DNA from: Saussurea involucrata | Taxonomy: Eukaryota; Streptophyta; Magnoliopsida; Asterales; Asteraceae | Assembly (NCBI GenBank): GCA_033807775.1 | Contig: CM066315.1 | Location: 59,054,820 to 59,118,819 of the forward strand | Length of the DNA: 64,000 nucleotides | Direction of reading: 5' to 3' | Shown here: piece by piece, positions 21,603-32,475 of the stretch | How positions within the stretch are numbered: the stretch's first letter is position 1 | Layout of the letters: every line of letters starts with the position of its first letter | Program-made: the position numbers and the translations under genes | Notes under the pieces: generated by a model | Database searches by the model: none | Told to the model about the DNA's origin: nothing | Seen by the model: the letters and a program-made list of their open reading frames with translations, nothing else

Positions 21603-22764
21603 ATGGCAAGCGGTACTCGAAATACGAATAGAAGAGGAGGAGGAAATCCGAATAGGAACGGGGGGAAGAAGAGGAGAGCGAGGGGGAGGTAGATCCGAAG
21701 GTAGAACGGGGAGTAGAACTGGGGGCAGAACCGGAGGTAGAGTTCAGGGGCGAGGTACGAAGTTTATTACAAGAGACAATTTGATGGCGGAGATGGGAAG
21801 ACTTCAAGCAAATATCCAGGCTATGTTCGACCAAGCTCGTCATACTGAAACACCGGATCCTGGTTTGGAAGACGAAATGCCCATTACACCTACGGTCATA
21901 CCAGTGTCAAGAAGGTGTGATTACAAGATGTTCTTAAACTGTAGACCTCCAACTTACTCAGGAGATAGAGACCCAGTGAAGGCGATGCGATGGTTAAAAG
22001 AAATAGAAGCCATCTTCAAGACCAGTAAGTGTGCGGATGAGGACAGAGTATTATACGGAACGACGATGTTGAAGGCAGAAGCTCTGTACTGGTGGGAAGC
22101 TCACATTGATTCCATAGGGTCGGATGTATACTCTACTTTTACTTGGGACGAATTCACAACAGCTTTCAAAAGACAGTTTTGTTCTCAAGCAGCAGTCAGA
22201 CAACTGAAAGAAGAGTTCATGAACTTACACCAGCGAAGTTTATCAGTTAGGGACTACACTGCTAGTTTTCTGGAGAAGTCTCGCTTCGCAGAGTACTACG
22301 TTGCCACGGAGGCACTGAAAATGGAGAGGTTTATTTTCGGGTTGAATTCAGAAATTAGAAAGCTAGTGATTGCGACAGGACCCGATACCTTCTCAGCTGC
22401 AGTAAATGCAGCGGAAAATGTAGAACAGGATAATAGGAGAGACGTTGGTGATAAGAGTATTGGAAAAAGGAAATTGGAAGAAATGACATACGATTTGGAG
22501 GAATATGAATCCCCGAAGTTTGATAGTCATTCATCTTTCAGACCAGCTGAAAGACCATGTCCAAAATGCAACCGTGTGCATCAAGGAAATTGTTATGTGG
22601 ATTCCCGAAGTTGTTACAAATGTGGAAAGACTGGTCACATAGTTAGAGACTGTCGGGTAACTCGATTATGTTTCGTTTGCAATTCCCCGGATCATATTCA
22701 GTCAGATTGTCCGCAATGGAAAGCACAACAGGGTAGTATGACGGTAAGACCAACGAGTGTTTGA
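21603..22764 (+). pseudogene. Gag of the Tekay-like element (N-terminal frameshift)
   Basis: The likely start is ATG 21603 (MASGTRNTNRRGGG, typical of Tekay Gag). That frame must shift by one base in a G-run near 21660 to join the long open frame that reaches TGA at 22762-22764. After an Arg/Gly-rich N-terminus comes the retrotransposon gag domain (residues YSGDRDPVKAMRWL, LYWWEAH, FTTAFKRQF, SVRDYTASF) and then zinc knuckles CYKCGKTGHIVRDC and CFVCNSPDHIQSDC near the C-terminus, preceded by CPKCNRVHQGNC. Capsid formation and RNA binding are known family roles. Apart from the N-terminal shift the frame is intact over ~360 residues, suggesting recent decay. Confidence 0.82.
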
Positions 22765-22935
22765 CCGGGAGAGAAACAAGGGCCTGAGGTACCGAAAGCA
22801 AAGGGTCGAGTTTTTCAGATGACGGAACAAGAGGTGGAAGAAAGTCCTGATGAGGTTACAGGTATATTTTTATAAACTCTATACGTGCTAAGGTGTTATC
22901 TGACTTCGGTGCAAAATGGTTTTTGGTATTTCCGT
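22765..22935 (+). pseudogene. Protease N-terminal remnant
   Basis: After the gag stop, the residues GRVFQMTEQEVEESPDEVTG and, after a frameshift, NSIRAKVLSDFGA resemble the start of Tekay protease, where the active site would be D-S-G-A (here D-F-G-A). Coding similarity then ends and the sequence runs into the 3' end of the interior, so the rest of pol is deleted. Confidence 0.65.
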
Positions 22936-23080
22936 GCTTTTGTTGCTTATCTGTGTTAGAGATATAGGTGGGTGTGGGGTGGCTATTCATTTAGTTTCTA
23001 TGGTTTTGATTGAGTTCGAAGTAGTAGAGATAAGTATTCATACCTTTTCGCTTAACCGAATTCCGGGACGGAATTCTTTT

Positions 23081-23093
23081 AAGGGGGAGATAA
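23081..23093 (+). promoter_or_regulatory. Polypurine tract of gag-only element
   Basis: AAGGGGGAGATAA lies immediately before the 3' LTR (23094). The upstream CCGGGACGGAATTCTTTT is shared with C and, inverted, with A, B and D. Confidence 0.85.
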
Positions 23094-24758
23094 TGTAATA
23101 CCCCGGGTAAGTTCGTTAGTTAAAAATATCTTTCCGTTAAGTTTAGTTAACTTTAAAGTTGATATTTAGGGTGAATTAGGTGAATTTATAAGTTTAGGGG
23201 TGTTTGGATTAATTAATAAGTTAAAAAGGTATTTTGGTCATTTATGGATAGTATAGGGACTAAAGTGGTAAGTTGAGTTGGATATTATCTCATTTAGAAA
23301 TCAGATATTTCAAAAAGCAGCAAATATCCAGAATCTGTGTTGTGTGTGTGTGTTGAGATGTGAAGAAGGAGAAAGAAGGGTTTTTGTGGTTAAGGCTCCA
23401 TTTGGAAGTGTTGGAAGTGAAATAAAGGTATGTTCCTTTACAAATTATGTTTATAGTTGCTATTAGAGTGTTTCTATCGGTTTAGAATTAGCAGAATCGA
23501 ACTAGTATAAATTTCAGTCGGATTCTGGGTAAATTTTGGGATGAACAGCAGTGGTGTCCGGACAAATTGAATGTGTCCGGATACTTTTGTCGGTAGAGTC
23601 CGGGTAGCTCTGATGATGGTGTCCGGATGATTCAAGTATCCGGGTAAGTTCCTCCTTTCTTATGTTTTCCGGATGAAATGAGATACCGGATAGTGTCCGG
23701 GTTACTTTGGTATTCGGATGTCGTCCGGATGGTTGTGGTGTCCGGAAAAGTTAAGTTGTCCGGATTCTTTGTGTTGTCCGGAAAGTTGTCCGGATACTTT
23801 GAGGTTTCCGGATAACTTGGCTGTTTGGGTAATTTTGAGGATAAGAGTTATGTAGATGTATCTAGAGTCCATAACCTGCTAGTAAGTCTTATACATAAGT
23901 TGGTAAGGAGATATTTGTATGTAAATGGTTTCAGATTCGGAGAATTTTGGATAAAGGATCGGATAGCTCGGAGAAAGGTTTGGAAGCATATTGTAAGCAT
24001 TCAGGTGAGTTTTGCTTTAAAACGTTTTTGAACTGGGATACATATATATGTGTGTATATATATATATATGAGATGATTATGTGGTAGGAATATGATTATG
24101 TGTATATAAATGACAATATGATGTAATGAGATATATATTGTATTTATATAAGCTTTGCACTACACGAGTGCACTTGTTGTCGGGTTCCGGTGTGCGGACC
24201 GGTGTGTAGCCGGGTTCCGGTGTGCGGACCGGTGAGTAGTCGGGTTCCGGTGTGCGGACCGACGGGTAGCCGGGTTCCGGTGAGCGGACCGGTTGTTGAT
24301 TTATTAGTTGGCTTGCTACCAACTAATATGGCCATTTGTGGAGGAATAAGGTGAATGAGATGTACACGATGCACGAGTCTGGATTGGTATTTAAATACGT
24401 GTGGTATGTTTATATTTTACGAAAGAATTACCAAAGGTTTATCTAAACTATTTTGATACAAAGGATTTACATAAAAGGTTTTATAATGATTTTGGAAAGG
24501 ACCGGGATTAACTTACTAGATCTGTTTGGTCTAACCCTCATTTTGTTTTCAAAAATATGTTTTCCAGGTTAAGGATCGGCAGGAGAGGATGAAGTGTAGG
24601 AAGCTTTTGATGGATGTTGATTAGGAAGCTTTTATATATTTTGTAATGTCAAGACTAATGAGACCGTACTTGGTTTGTTATGTTACTTTTGTTGTAAATC
24701 AATGATATGTATGAATGTTATGTATTATGATGTATGTTATGGGATTTGGGTTGTTACA
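23094..24758 (+). repeat. 3' LTR of gag-only gypsy element
   Basis: Near-identical to the 5' LTR. The predicted splice sites are kept (donors 23428 and 24005, acceptors 23934 and 24567). The 30-bp repeats lie at 24180-24298. One hairpin arm is changed from AGACC to AGATC (24518), which would still pair as a G.U wobble in RNA. Confidence 0.93.
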
Positions 24759-25787
24759 GTCCACTTCGATTCAATCGCCGATCAACACACTAAAAAGTGC
24801 GAAGGTAGGATTGTTCTATTACCGAATTAAAATATATGAGGAAGAAAGCAGTTTGTTAGGTTTTTTGGAGAGAGAAGACGATGAACTCTCGGGGACAGAA
24901 CCCGACGAGGAGATGGAAGGGGAAGAAGCAGGGTCGTCGGTGCCGTCGATATGGTTGGAGGATCGAGAGAAAAGCGACGAAGAGTTAGAGGTGGAAGAAA
25001 CGTGGCAAGGTGAAAACGGAAATATCGAAGATGCCCCAAGAAATCCGGAGTGGGAGGCGACCAAAACCCCGACCGATGGCAAGCTGCCGGACGGAGGAGC
25101 GGCCGGAGAAGACAAGCTGGAGATGAACGATATTGGTGAAGGAGGCGAAGGGTCAAAATGCCTTGGGAAAGAAGAAAATCTCAACAGACATATAATCATG
25201 TATTCGTGAGTTCCGATAAAATGGGAATTCAAAGTTCTTGGATCGGACTCTTGAACCAAGAGGAGGGTTCCGGCAGTTCATGCATTCCAGACTTGGGTAT
25301 TAATTCGGATGATCCGACATCCAAAGGACCAACAGATGATGGGCCTAAAAAAGGTGGTATACGGCTAGACAAAAAAGGCCCAAACGAAAATAAAAAAGAC
25401 CTGCATGTTGGAAATAGGTCGAGAAAAAGAGACAGATCTGGTTGTGATAAACTAGCCCAAATGAATAATGAATTAACCCCTGGGAAACAGAAGCCACTTA
25501 ACCAAACGGAAATAATTCATGAAGTAACAGAAAACGCTACTGTTCGGCCAGCAGAAAATCCAACGAACGAGGGAGAACGACGGGAGGAAATTTCAACAAC
25601 ACAAACAACGTTGATTGTCAAATCGAAAACCAAAAGAGGAGATGGCACCAAACTAGGAGGGGGGAAAGTGAGTTTCCACCTCATCAAGCAGATGGCGAGA
25701 AAGAATTGCAAAAAATCGGGGACGAAAAAAGGGACGCAAAATGGGGTCGCAAAGAGGTCATCGATAAGCAAATCAGGAAGAAGATGA
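24759..25787 (+). pseudogene. LINE ORF1, C-terminal part
   Basis: The frame that was cut at 19678 resumes at 24759 (residues FDSIADQHTKKCEG) and stops near 24829. Overlapping open pieces follow (24832-25209 and 25158-25787), rich in Glu/Asp and then Lys/Ser, typical of the low-complexity C-terminus of RRM-type LINE ORF1 proteins. No zinc knuckle is visible. Frameshifts separate the pieces. Confidence 0.55.
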
Positions 25788-25987
25788 TCGGCTAATTCGA
25801 TTATTCAGGCAACTTTGTCCAACGAACTAGGAAGTAAAGAATCATTGGAGGGACTAAAGGAATTTGGGCTGATGTTGGGGATGGACTGGAATGGACCGAA
25901 AGGGACAATTCAGAAAGAAGACGTCGGAAATAAAACATCGAGGAAATTGGGAACTTAAGGTATGTCTCGATCTAAATTATTTACCCA

Positions 25988-28900
25988 ATGAATATCGTTT
26001 CATTAAATATACCGGGGTTAGGGTCGTGGCAGAAAAGGAAATGGGTACGGGAGATCTGTGGAAACGTGAAACCGTCAGTATTGGGTATTCAGGAGACTAA
26101 GATAACAAAGTGGCCTAAAAATCATATTGTAAACGTTTGGGGCGGGGACGACGTGGAAGAAGTGCAAAGTGAGGCAAAAGGAAAATCCGGAAGGCTTTTA
26201 ATCATGTGGGATAAAAAGATTTTTAGAAGTCAGTTTGTGGTAGAGGATGTTTCGTTTATAGCGGTAATCGGAAAATGGGAGGGGGTGAGTGGTCTTGTGG
26301 GTCTGGTTAATGTGTATGGGCCTAGAGAGCTAAATGAAAGGGTAGAGCTTTGGAAGAGACTAGAAAGGCTCGTCGAAAAAGAGGAAGTGAGTTGGTGTAT
26401 CTTCGGGGACTTCAATGAAGTGAGGGGGGTAAACGAAAGAATCAACTCTATTACAAACACCAAAGGAACGGAAGAATTAATAATTTCATAAATAGATGTA
26501 ACCCGTTGGAGGTTCCGATGATCGGAAGGCGGTTCACAAGAGTTAGCGACGACGGGCTCAAATTTAGCAAATTAGACCGCTTTTTGATGACGATTGAATT
26601 TGGGAGTAAATGGAAGAATTTGGGTGTTAAAGCGCTGGAAAGGAAGTGGTCCGACCACACTCCGATAGTGCTTTTTTGAAGACAAAACGGACTTCGGTCC
26701 GAAATCGTTTAAGTTTTTTGATTATTGGCTCAACGAAGAAGGGTTGGAAGAAGTGGTGTCAAACGCTTGGAACAAGAAGGTGTTCTAAAGAAGACCGGAT
26801 GGAGTACTTAGGGACAAATTGAAAATCGCCAAAAATGATATAAAGGAATGGGCAAAGAAAAAATTCGGGAACATCGATACGGAATTGGGAATTGCAAAAG
26901 AAACCGCAATCAAGAAGGAAGAGGAGGCGGATAAAAATGGGTGGAAAGAATCGGATAGAGACTCGTGGGTCCAAGCAAGGAGCAAATGGTTGGAGCTTGA
27001 AAGAAAAAAATTAGAGATGGATAGGCAAAAAGTAAAGGCGAAATGGGTAACGGATGGAGACGAAAACTCAAAGTTGTTCCATGTGGCTATCAAACAAAGG
27101 GAGAGGAAAAACATGATCCGAGGTATGCAAACCCCATTGGGATGGATGGAGGACCCGGGAAAAATAAAAGAGCACGTATTTGACTTTTTCAAAGGTAAGT
27201 TCCTCTCTCAACACGTCGATGGCCCAACCTTAAATGAAGAACTTTTCTCCAATATTTCGCGTGAAGATGCAATTGAATTGGAGAGGCCTTTCGACGAAGA
27301 AGAAATAAGGGATGCGGTTAAAAAGTGTAGAAGTAACAAGTCTCCGGGACCGGACGGTTTTACCTTCGGTTTTTTAAAAAAGTTTTGGGAAATTGTAAAA
27401 TTGGATCTAATTCGTGCAGTTTGTTGGTTTTGGGAAAAAGGTGAATTTAGTGGGGGATGCAATTCTACTTTTATAACCTTGATCCCAAAGGTGGATACGC
27501 CACTCCACTTCGGAGAGTTCCGACCGATTAGCCTCATCGGTGTATTTTATAAAACGATTGCGAAGGTATTGGTGGAAAAGGTTAAAAGGAGTAATGGGAA
27601 AAATAATCAGTAATTCCCAAAGCGCCTTTATAAAAGGGCGTTTCATTTTGGATGGAATCTTGGTAACAAACGAGGTTATAGACTATGTTCGGAAGAAAAA
27701 AAGAAAGGGTTGGATCTTCAAAGTCGACTTCGAGAAGGCCTACGATAGCATCGAATGGAGCTTCTTGCTAGATTGCCTAAGGAAGATGGGTTTCGGTCAT
27801 AGATGGATAAGGTGAATGGAAACATGCCTTTGTTCCGCTACGTTGTCGATATTAGTAAACGGGTCACCAACGAAGGAATTTCCAATGCGGAAAGGATTGA
27901 GGCAAGGGGACCCGTTAGCCTCTTTCCTTTTCCTCATAGTGGCCGAGAGCCTTCACTTAATGATAAAGGAAACGGAGAAAAAATGCCTCATAGTTGGTAT
28001 AAAAGTGAGGAAGCTTGACATATCTGTATCACACTTGCAATATGCGGATGATGCGGTTCTTTTCGGAACGTGGGACATCTCAAATATGAAAAATATGTTA
28101 AAAATCCTAGCATGCTTCGAAAAATTGTCCAGATTAAAGATTAATATGGGGAAAAGAAAAATCTATGGAATGGGTGTGACGGAGGAGGAGGTCGTTAGTT
28201 GGGCTAGGAATGTGGGATGCGGCCATGGGACGATGCCTTTCACCTATTTAGGCCTCCCGATAGGAATCTCGATGAAAAAAATAGATCATTGGAAACCGGC
28301 GATTGACAAAGTAAAAAAGAGACTTGCATCTTGGAAGTCGAGACTCGTGTCGTTTGGTGGGAGACTTACTTTAGTCAAATCGGTGTTGGGGAGTTTACCG
28401 TTGTATTATTTCTCCATGTTCCGGGCCCCGAGTAGTGTGATAAGAGAGTGTGAGAGAGTGCGATGTAGGTTCTTTTGGGGAGGGGTGTGGAAGATAGCGT
28501 TAAAAAAGGTGTCGTGTGGGTCAAGTGGCAAAATGCTCTAAAAAGCTTTGAGAAAGGGGGACTAAACATAGGATCGTTAGCCTCGATTAATAGGGGCCTT
28601 GTTGGTAAATGGTGGTGGCGTTTCCTTGTTGAAAAGGACGCATTTTGGGTCCAAGTTATAAAAAGTTTATATGGGGAAAGGGGGTGGGGGGCTTTGGGGA
28701 AAATCATGTGGCTTTGATGGTGCAGGAAATACTTGGTCGAGCATAATCAACCTTGGAGCAGATCTGGACAGCAAGGGGCTGGAATTCTCGAGCTCATTCG
28801 GCAAAAAAAATTGGCGATGGAAAAGAGACACAAATGTGGAAAGACAGGTGGTGCGGGACAGAGAGTTTTCAAGACAAATACCCACGGCTATTTCGATTGG

Positions 28901-29663
28901 AGGAAGAGAAGAATGCGACCATTGCGGAGCGAGGCGAGTGGGAGGACGGAGAATGGAAATGGAAATGGAAGTGTAGGCGACCACCACGCGGAAGGTAAGA
29001 AGGGGAGCTCGAAGACCTAACGTCCCGTATACTAGGGACAACTCCGATTAGAGACAAACGGACAAGGCGGAATGGGCTCTCGATGACTCGAAGGAATATA
29101 ACGTGAAAAAGTTGCGTGAATTACAAGAAGAGGTCGAGGAGCAAGTAGGCGAAACCACGACGCAAACAAAATGGCTAAAAATCATCCCAAAAAAGGTATG
29201 TATTTTTATGTGGAGGGTGCGTTTGGGTCGTATACCGTGTAGAACAATGTTAGACAAAATGGGAATAGACTTGGACACGTTGCTTTGTCCAAGATGCGGG
29301 GACATGGTCGAGTCGATAGATCACGCCCTCGTCTCATGTCCGGAGGTGAAAAACGTATGGAGGCTCACGTGTCGATGGTGGAAGAAGAATCTCGACGGGG
29401 CCGAAGCAGTTCGAGACATCCTACAAGAGATCGAACCAATAACAAATGAGGCAAAAGAAGACTCGATATGGATGGGAGTAAAATGGGCAATAATGTACTT
29501 CATATGGTCTCATAGGAACAAGATGGTATTTAAGGGAGATAAAGGAAAGATTGCGGAATTATTCTTCGAGTTTCAACGAAAAACTTTCGAGTGGATCATG
29601 AAGAGATCCAACAAACCACTAAAGGGTTGGAAAGAGTGGCTCGTGGACCCGTCTCTGCCGTAA
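25988..29663 (+). pseudogene. LINE ORF2: endonuclease, reverse transcriptase, zinc domain
   Basis: ATG 25988 opens an AP-type endonuclease: MNIVSLNIPGLG, IQETK, NVYGPR, GDFNEV and, after a frameshift, SDHTPI near 26655. RT motifs follow in pieces: SPGPDGFTFGFLKKFW and FRPISLIGVFYK (26819-27613), SAFIKGRF and KVDFEKAYDSIEW (27540-27815), and LRQGDPLASF, LQYADDAVLFG and TYLGLPIG (27816-28541). The last open piece (29103-29663) holds the zf-RVT domain (LCPRCGDM, SIDHALVSC) and ends the ORF. Frameshifts or stops lie near 26491, 26680-26790, 27600, 27810, 28500, 28710 and 28990. The catalytic residues are still readable (D in KVDFEKAYD, DD in YADD), so decay is moderate. Confidence 0.92.
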
Positions 29664-29898
29664 ACAACAGTAGCGATCTACAGGCAGTAGGTGGCAATCT
29701 GTGTTGATGTTTGCCTCTCGCAAACTGCAGGTTCAACCAAGCACACAAGCAGGTTAATTTTAGCATTGGTACCCTACTGTTTCCTTCGATAATCTACTGC
29801 ATATCGGTCCTTTGTGTTGTATTGTGAATGATGATGTAAGTTGTAATTTGGTTTCAAGTATTGGTGGTAATAAAATTATGATGTTGTTAAAAAAAAAA
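29664..29898 (+). other. LINE 3' UTR and A-run
   Basis: About 225 bp of non-coding sequence after the ORF2 stop ends in a run of ten A (29889-29898), which abuts the 3' target duplication. Confidence 0.8.
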
Positions 29899-29913
29899 GA
29901 CCGAGTCTTGGCA

Positions 29914-30849
29914 TGTTAGAAGTTTACCATAAAGGCATGGCAAGGTAAGTCGTGCCTTATTAAAAGTTTACCGTGAGAGCATGATGAATACAAGGGGGTT
30001 TTATGTTAAGAGTTTATCATAAGAGTATAAGACCATCCACACACGCTTGTAAACCCAATTGCAAAAGCATGTTTGTCGGGAATTATTTGCCATGTAGGCA
30101 AATGGATTGCAATATTTGCAATTCAACTTGCAAGCCACGTGGCCACCTAATTGACTCCCATCTTTTTGTTTTCTCTTTTTAATTATTTAAATAAGCTAAA
30201 CTTTTATATAAAACCATAAATCTTTATAAATTAATAATGCTAGTTTATTTTTTAATTAAATTAATTATTCTTATTTAAGAAATATTTTATGTATCTCGTC
30301 TATGTTATTTTTTATATACAATAAATTCCAGATAGTTAAAATAATTTGAACGTTAAATTATAAAATAAATATAAGAATTGTATTATGTTATTATATCATA
30401 TATTAATCGTTTATCTAAATTTAATGTTTATATTTTAGTTAACATTAAATTAATATAAAGAATTATATATCATGTTATTAACTAAAAAAATAGAATGTAT
30501 ATAATAATTTATAAGTAATTAATAAATGTTGTAGTGGGGATCACTTTTGAAAGTATAGGTGGATTGCATGTGTGTAGAAGATAATTATAAAAGCTGATGT
30601 GGTATAATTGAAAGTGTAAATGAATTCCGTGATGTGGATATCTAACAATTGGGATTGTGGAGGCAAGTCACAACTATTGTCAGTAGTGACTTAGTCTAGA
30701 GAGTCCAAGATTGTTTAAGAAGTTTGCATGTGTTGTATAAAAGCTATTTCACACAAATTAAATACTTAGAAGTAAATAAACGAATATTTCTACAAACAAT
30801 TCTATATGTTTGAAATCAATATATATATATACATATAATAAATAAGTAA
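29914..30849. other. AT-rich non-coding DNA between LINE and element A
   Basis: Degenerate ~46-bp direct repeats built on AGAAGTTTACCATAAAGGCA lie at 29917-30030. A possible MITE follows (ACCATCCACACACGC near 30034; GGGATTGTGGAGGCA near 30651), but its ends do not match well. Nothing coding was seen. Confidence 0.4.
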
Positions 30850-30854
30850 CTAGC

Positions 30855-32457
30855 TGTAACAGCCCGAAAACACTATAGGACATACATAGCATTAGAATCA
30901 AACTATTTTCAATAAAACTGGGTCCTAACATTTCGTTACATCATTCATAAGCTAAGGTTGGCGGAAACAACCTATACACAACTGAGAATATTCTAACTCC
31001 TATGGATGGCACTTGCACTGTCTCTAGCTGCGCCTGTACTCTATCTTGCTCTTGCTCACTTACTTGAGCCTCCTACTACTTGCTTACCTGAAAATGGTTT
31101 AGTTTTGAAAAACGAGGGTTAGACCAAAAGGTCTAGTGAATTCCCTCCGTAAAACAACATGTATAAACCATGTGAAATCATTTTAAAATAATTCATGAAC
31201 TATCACACATATGGTACTGCACTGTATGGGGAATCACATAAACATCCGCGATCGGGGCCTAAGCAGACTCCCCTTTCGCCCTCTCGTATCGGGGCCCAAG
31301 CAGACTCCCCGATACCCGCCTAGGAGGGAAACAAATTCCAACCTACCGTCTCGTCATACGCATCCAAGGGATCATCGGATCCCGAGGCTCTCTGACCCCG
31401 CAGTGCAGACCGACATCAAATAACATGCACATACGTTCTATAGGCATGAAAAATAGAATCTTTACAAATCATGCTATCTCATTTCATCATGTCAAGCTTT
31501 CTTTAAGCATAAATAAGCACGTACGTTAGGAACATGCATTTCAGTTGTAAACATTTCATGCGCTTTAAGAACCATAATCAGTAAAGAAACGTTTAACATT
31601 TTAAGCCGTAGAAAGGGTTTAGGGAACTCACCTTGATTGACGTACAATGCACTTCCTAAACACCTTCAAGCTACACCCACAGAACACCTAAGGCAAAAGA
31701 TCCACATCAGATAAATAGCTCGGCCCTACTGTCCGGATACCCCTTTCCGAACACAACACTTTTCCGGACACAAGACTTATCCGGACACAATACTTTTCCG
31801 GACACAAGACTTATCCGGACACAAGCTTATCCGGAGACTTCAGCTACCCGGATACTAAGAAACACCCGGACACCCTCACGGGGCACTTACCCGGACACTC
31901 GCAACATATCCGGACACCACCGAACACTGGTGTCCGGAAAACACGGTTGTTCGAACTTAATAAGTCTAAAACTGATTTATACTCCGATTTTTTCCATTAA
32001 GTCGATTAGATATATACAAGGGTTCATCCACCAACCTCAAATACTCACTTAATCCATTTATAAACTTCTAAATCGGTTTAACAAGACAAAACCCCTTAAA
32101 ACCCATTTTAAAGGAAAAGAGGTGAAAACTCAAAGAACCACCACAATAAATCTCAAGAATCCAAACCAGTAGAGATCGAACACAAGAATTTACAAGGAAT
32201 AAGAGTTACCTTACTGATTTCTTCTTTGATTCTTCTCTTCTTTGATCTCTTCCCAAAACTCTTCTCTTTTTCCTTTTCTCTCTTAGCCACCAACCACAAA
32301 ACCCAAATACTGATTTTTGGAATAATAGAGGCTGCCCTAGGGTATTGAGTCCATAAATACCTTTCATAAATTGCAGAATAGTCCCTTGCCTTAACTTTCA
32401 TACTTAGCACAATGAACACTAAACTTTCATACTTGCATAAGAAACCCGGTTGTTACA
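30855..32457 (-). repeat. 3' LTR of element A (1603 bp)
   Basis: Ends TGTAACAACC..GGGCTGTTACA on the coding strand. A TATA-like TATTTAT lies at 32353-32359 (minus), followed by CCCTAGGGCAGCC, a block shared with B and C. Intron 1 is predicted at 31688-32209, exon 2 at 31632-31687 and intron 2 at 31088-31631. Confidence 0.9.
31735..31935 (-). repeat. 17-bp TCCGGA tandem array in LTR A
   Basis: On the plus strand, units such as TTTTCCGGACACAATAC and its variants are repeated. The right LTR (37625-37850) has exactly one more 17-bp unit, which accounts for the 1603 versus 1620 bp LTR lengths. The array lies inside predicted intron 1. Confidence 0.85.
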
Positions 32458-32475
32458 ACACTCCCCCCTTAAAAG
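32458..32475 (-). promoter_or_regulatory. Polypurine tract of element A
   Basis: On the minus strand CTTTTAAGGGGGGAGTGT abuts the LTR. Confidence 0.8.

Larger units (their letters stand above)
19679..24758 (+). mobile_element. Gag-only Ty3/gypsy element, Tekay-like (TR-GAG type)
   Basis: Complete 5080-bp element with target duplication GTCCA at 19674-19678 and 24759-24763. LTRs are 1663 and 1665 bp and look near-identical by eye, implying recent insertion. It has a tRNA-iMet primer site after the 5' LTR, a purine tract before the 3' LTR and only 1.75 kb of interior, containing gag and the first part of protease. RT, RNase H, integrase and chromodomain are absent, so it needs proteins from a relative. 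Its LTR layout and leader match elements A-D in this window. Confidence 0.92.
18848..29896 (+). mobile_element. L1-like LINE, nearly full length, split by a gypsy insertion
   Basis: A 17-bp target duplication AAGAC(T/C)GAGTCTTGGCA with one mismatch lies at 18831-18847 and 29897-29913. A run of A (ending 29898) precedes the 3' copy. Between them lie an ORF1 with an RRM, an endonuclease and RT ORF2, and a C-terminal zinc domain, the standard plant L1 order. Subtracting the 5085-bp gypsy insertion leaves ~6.0 kb, the usual L1 size. Frameshifts in both ORFs show it is dead. Confidence 0.88.

Noticed and set aside
28667..29057. Several overlapping frames over the LINE RT/zinc-domain junction
   Set aside because: Shadows or frameshifted pieces of ORF2; kept within the ORF2 pseudogene.
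30034..30665. MITE with CCATCCACA ends between the LINE and element A
   Set aside because: The right end matches only partly and no target duplication was found.
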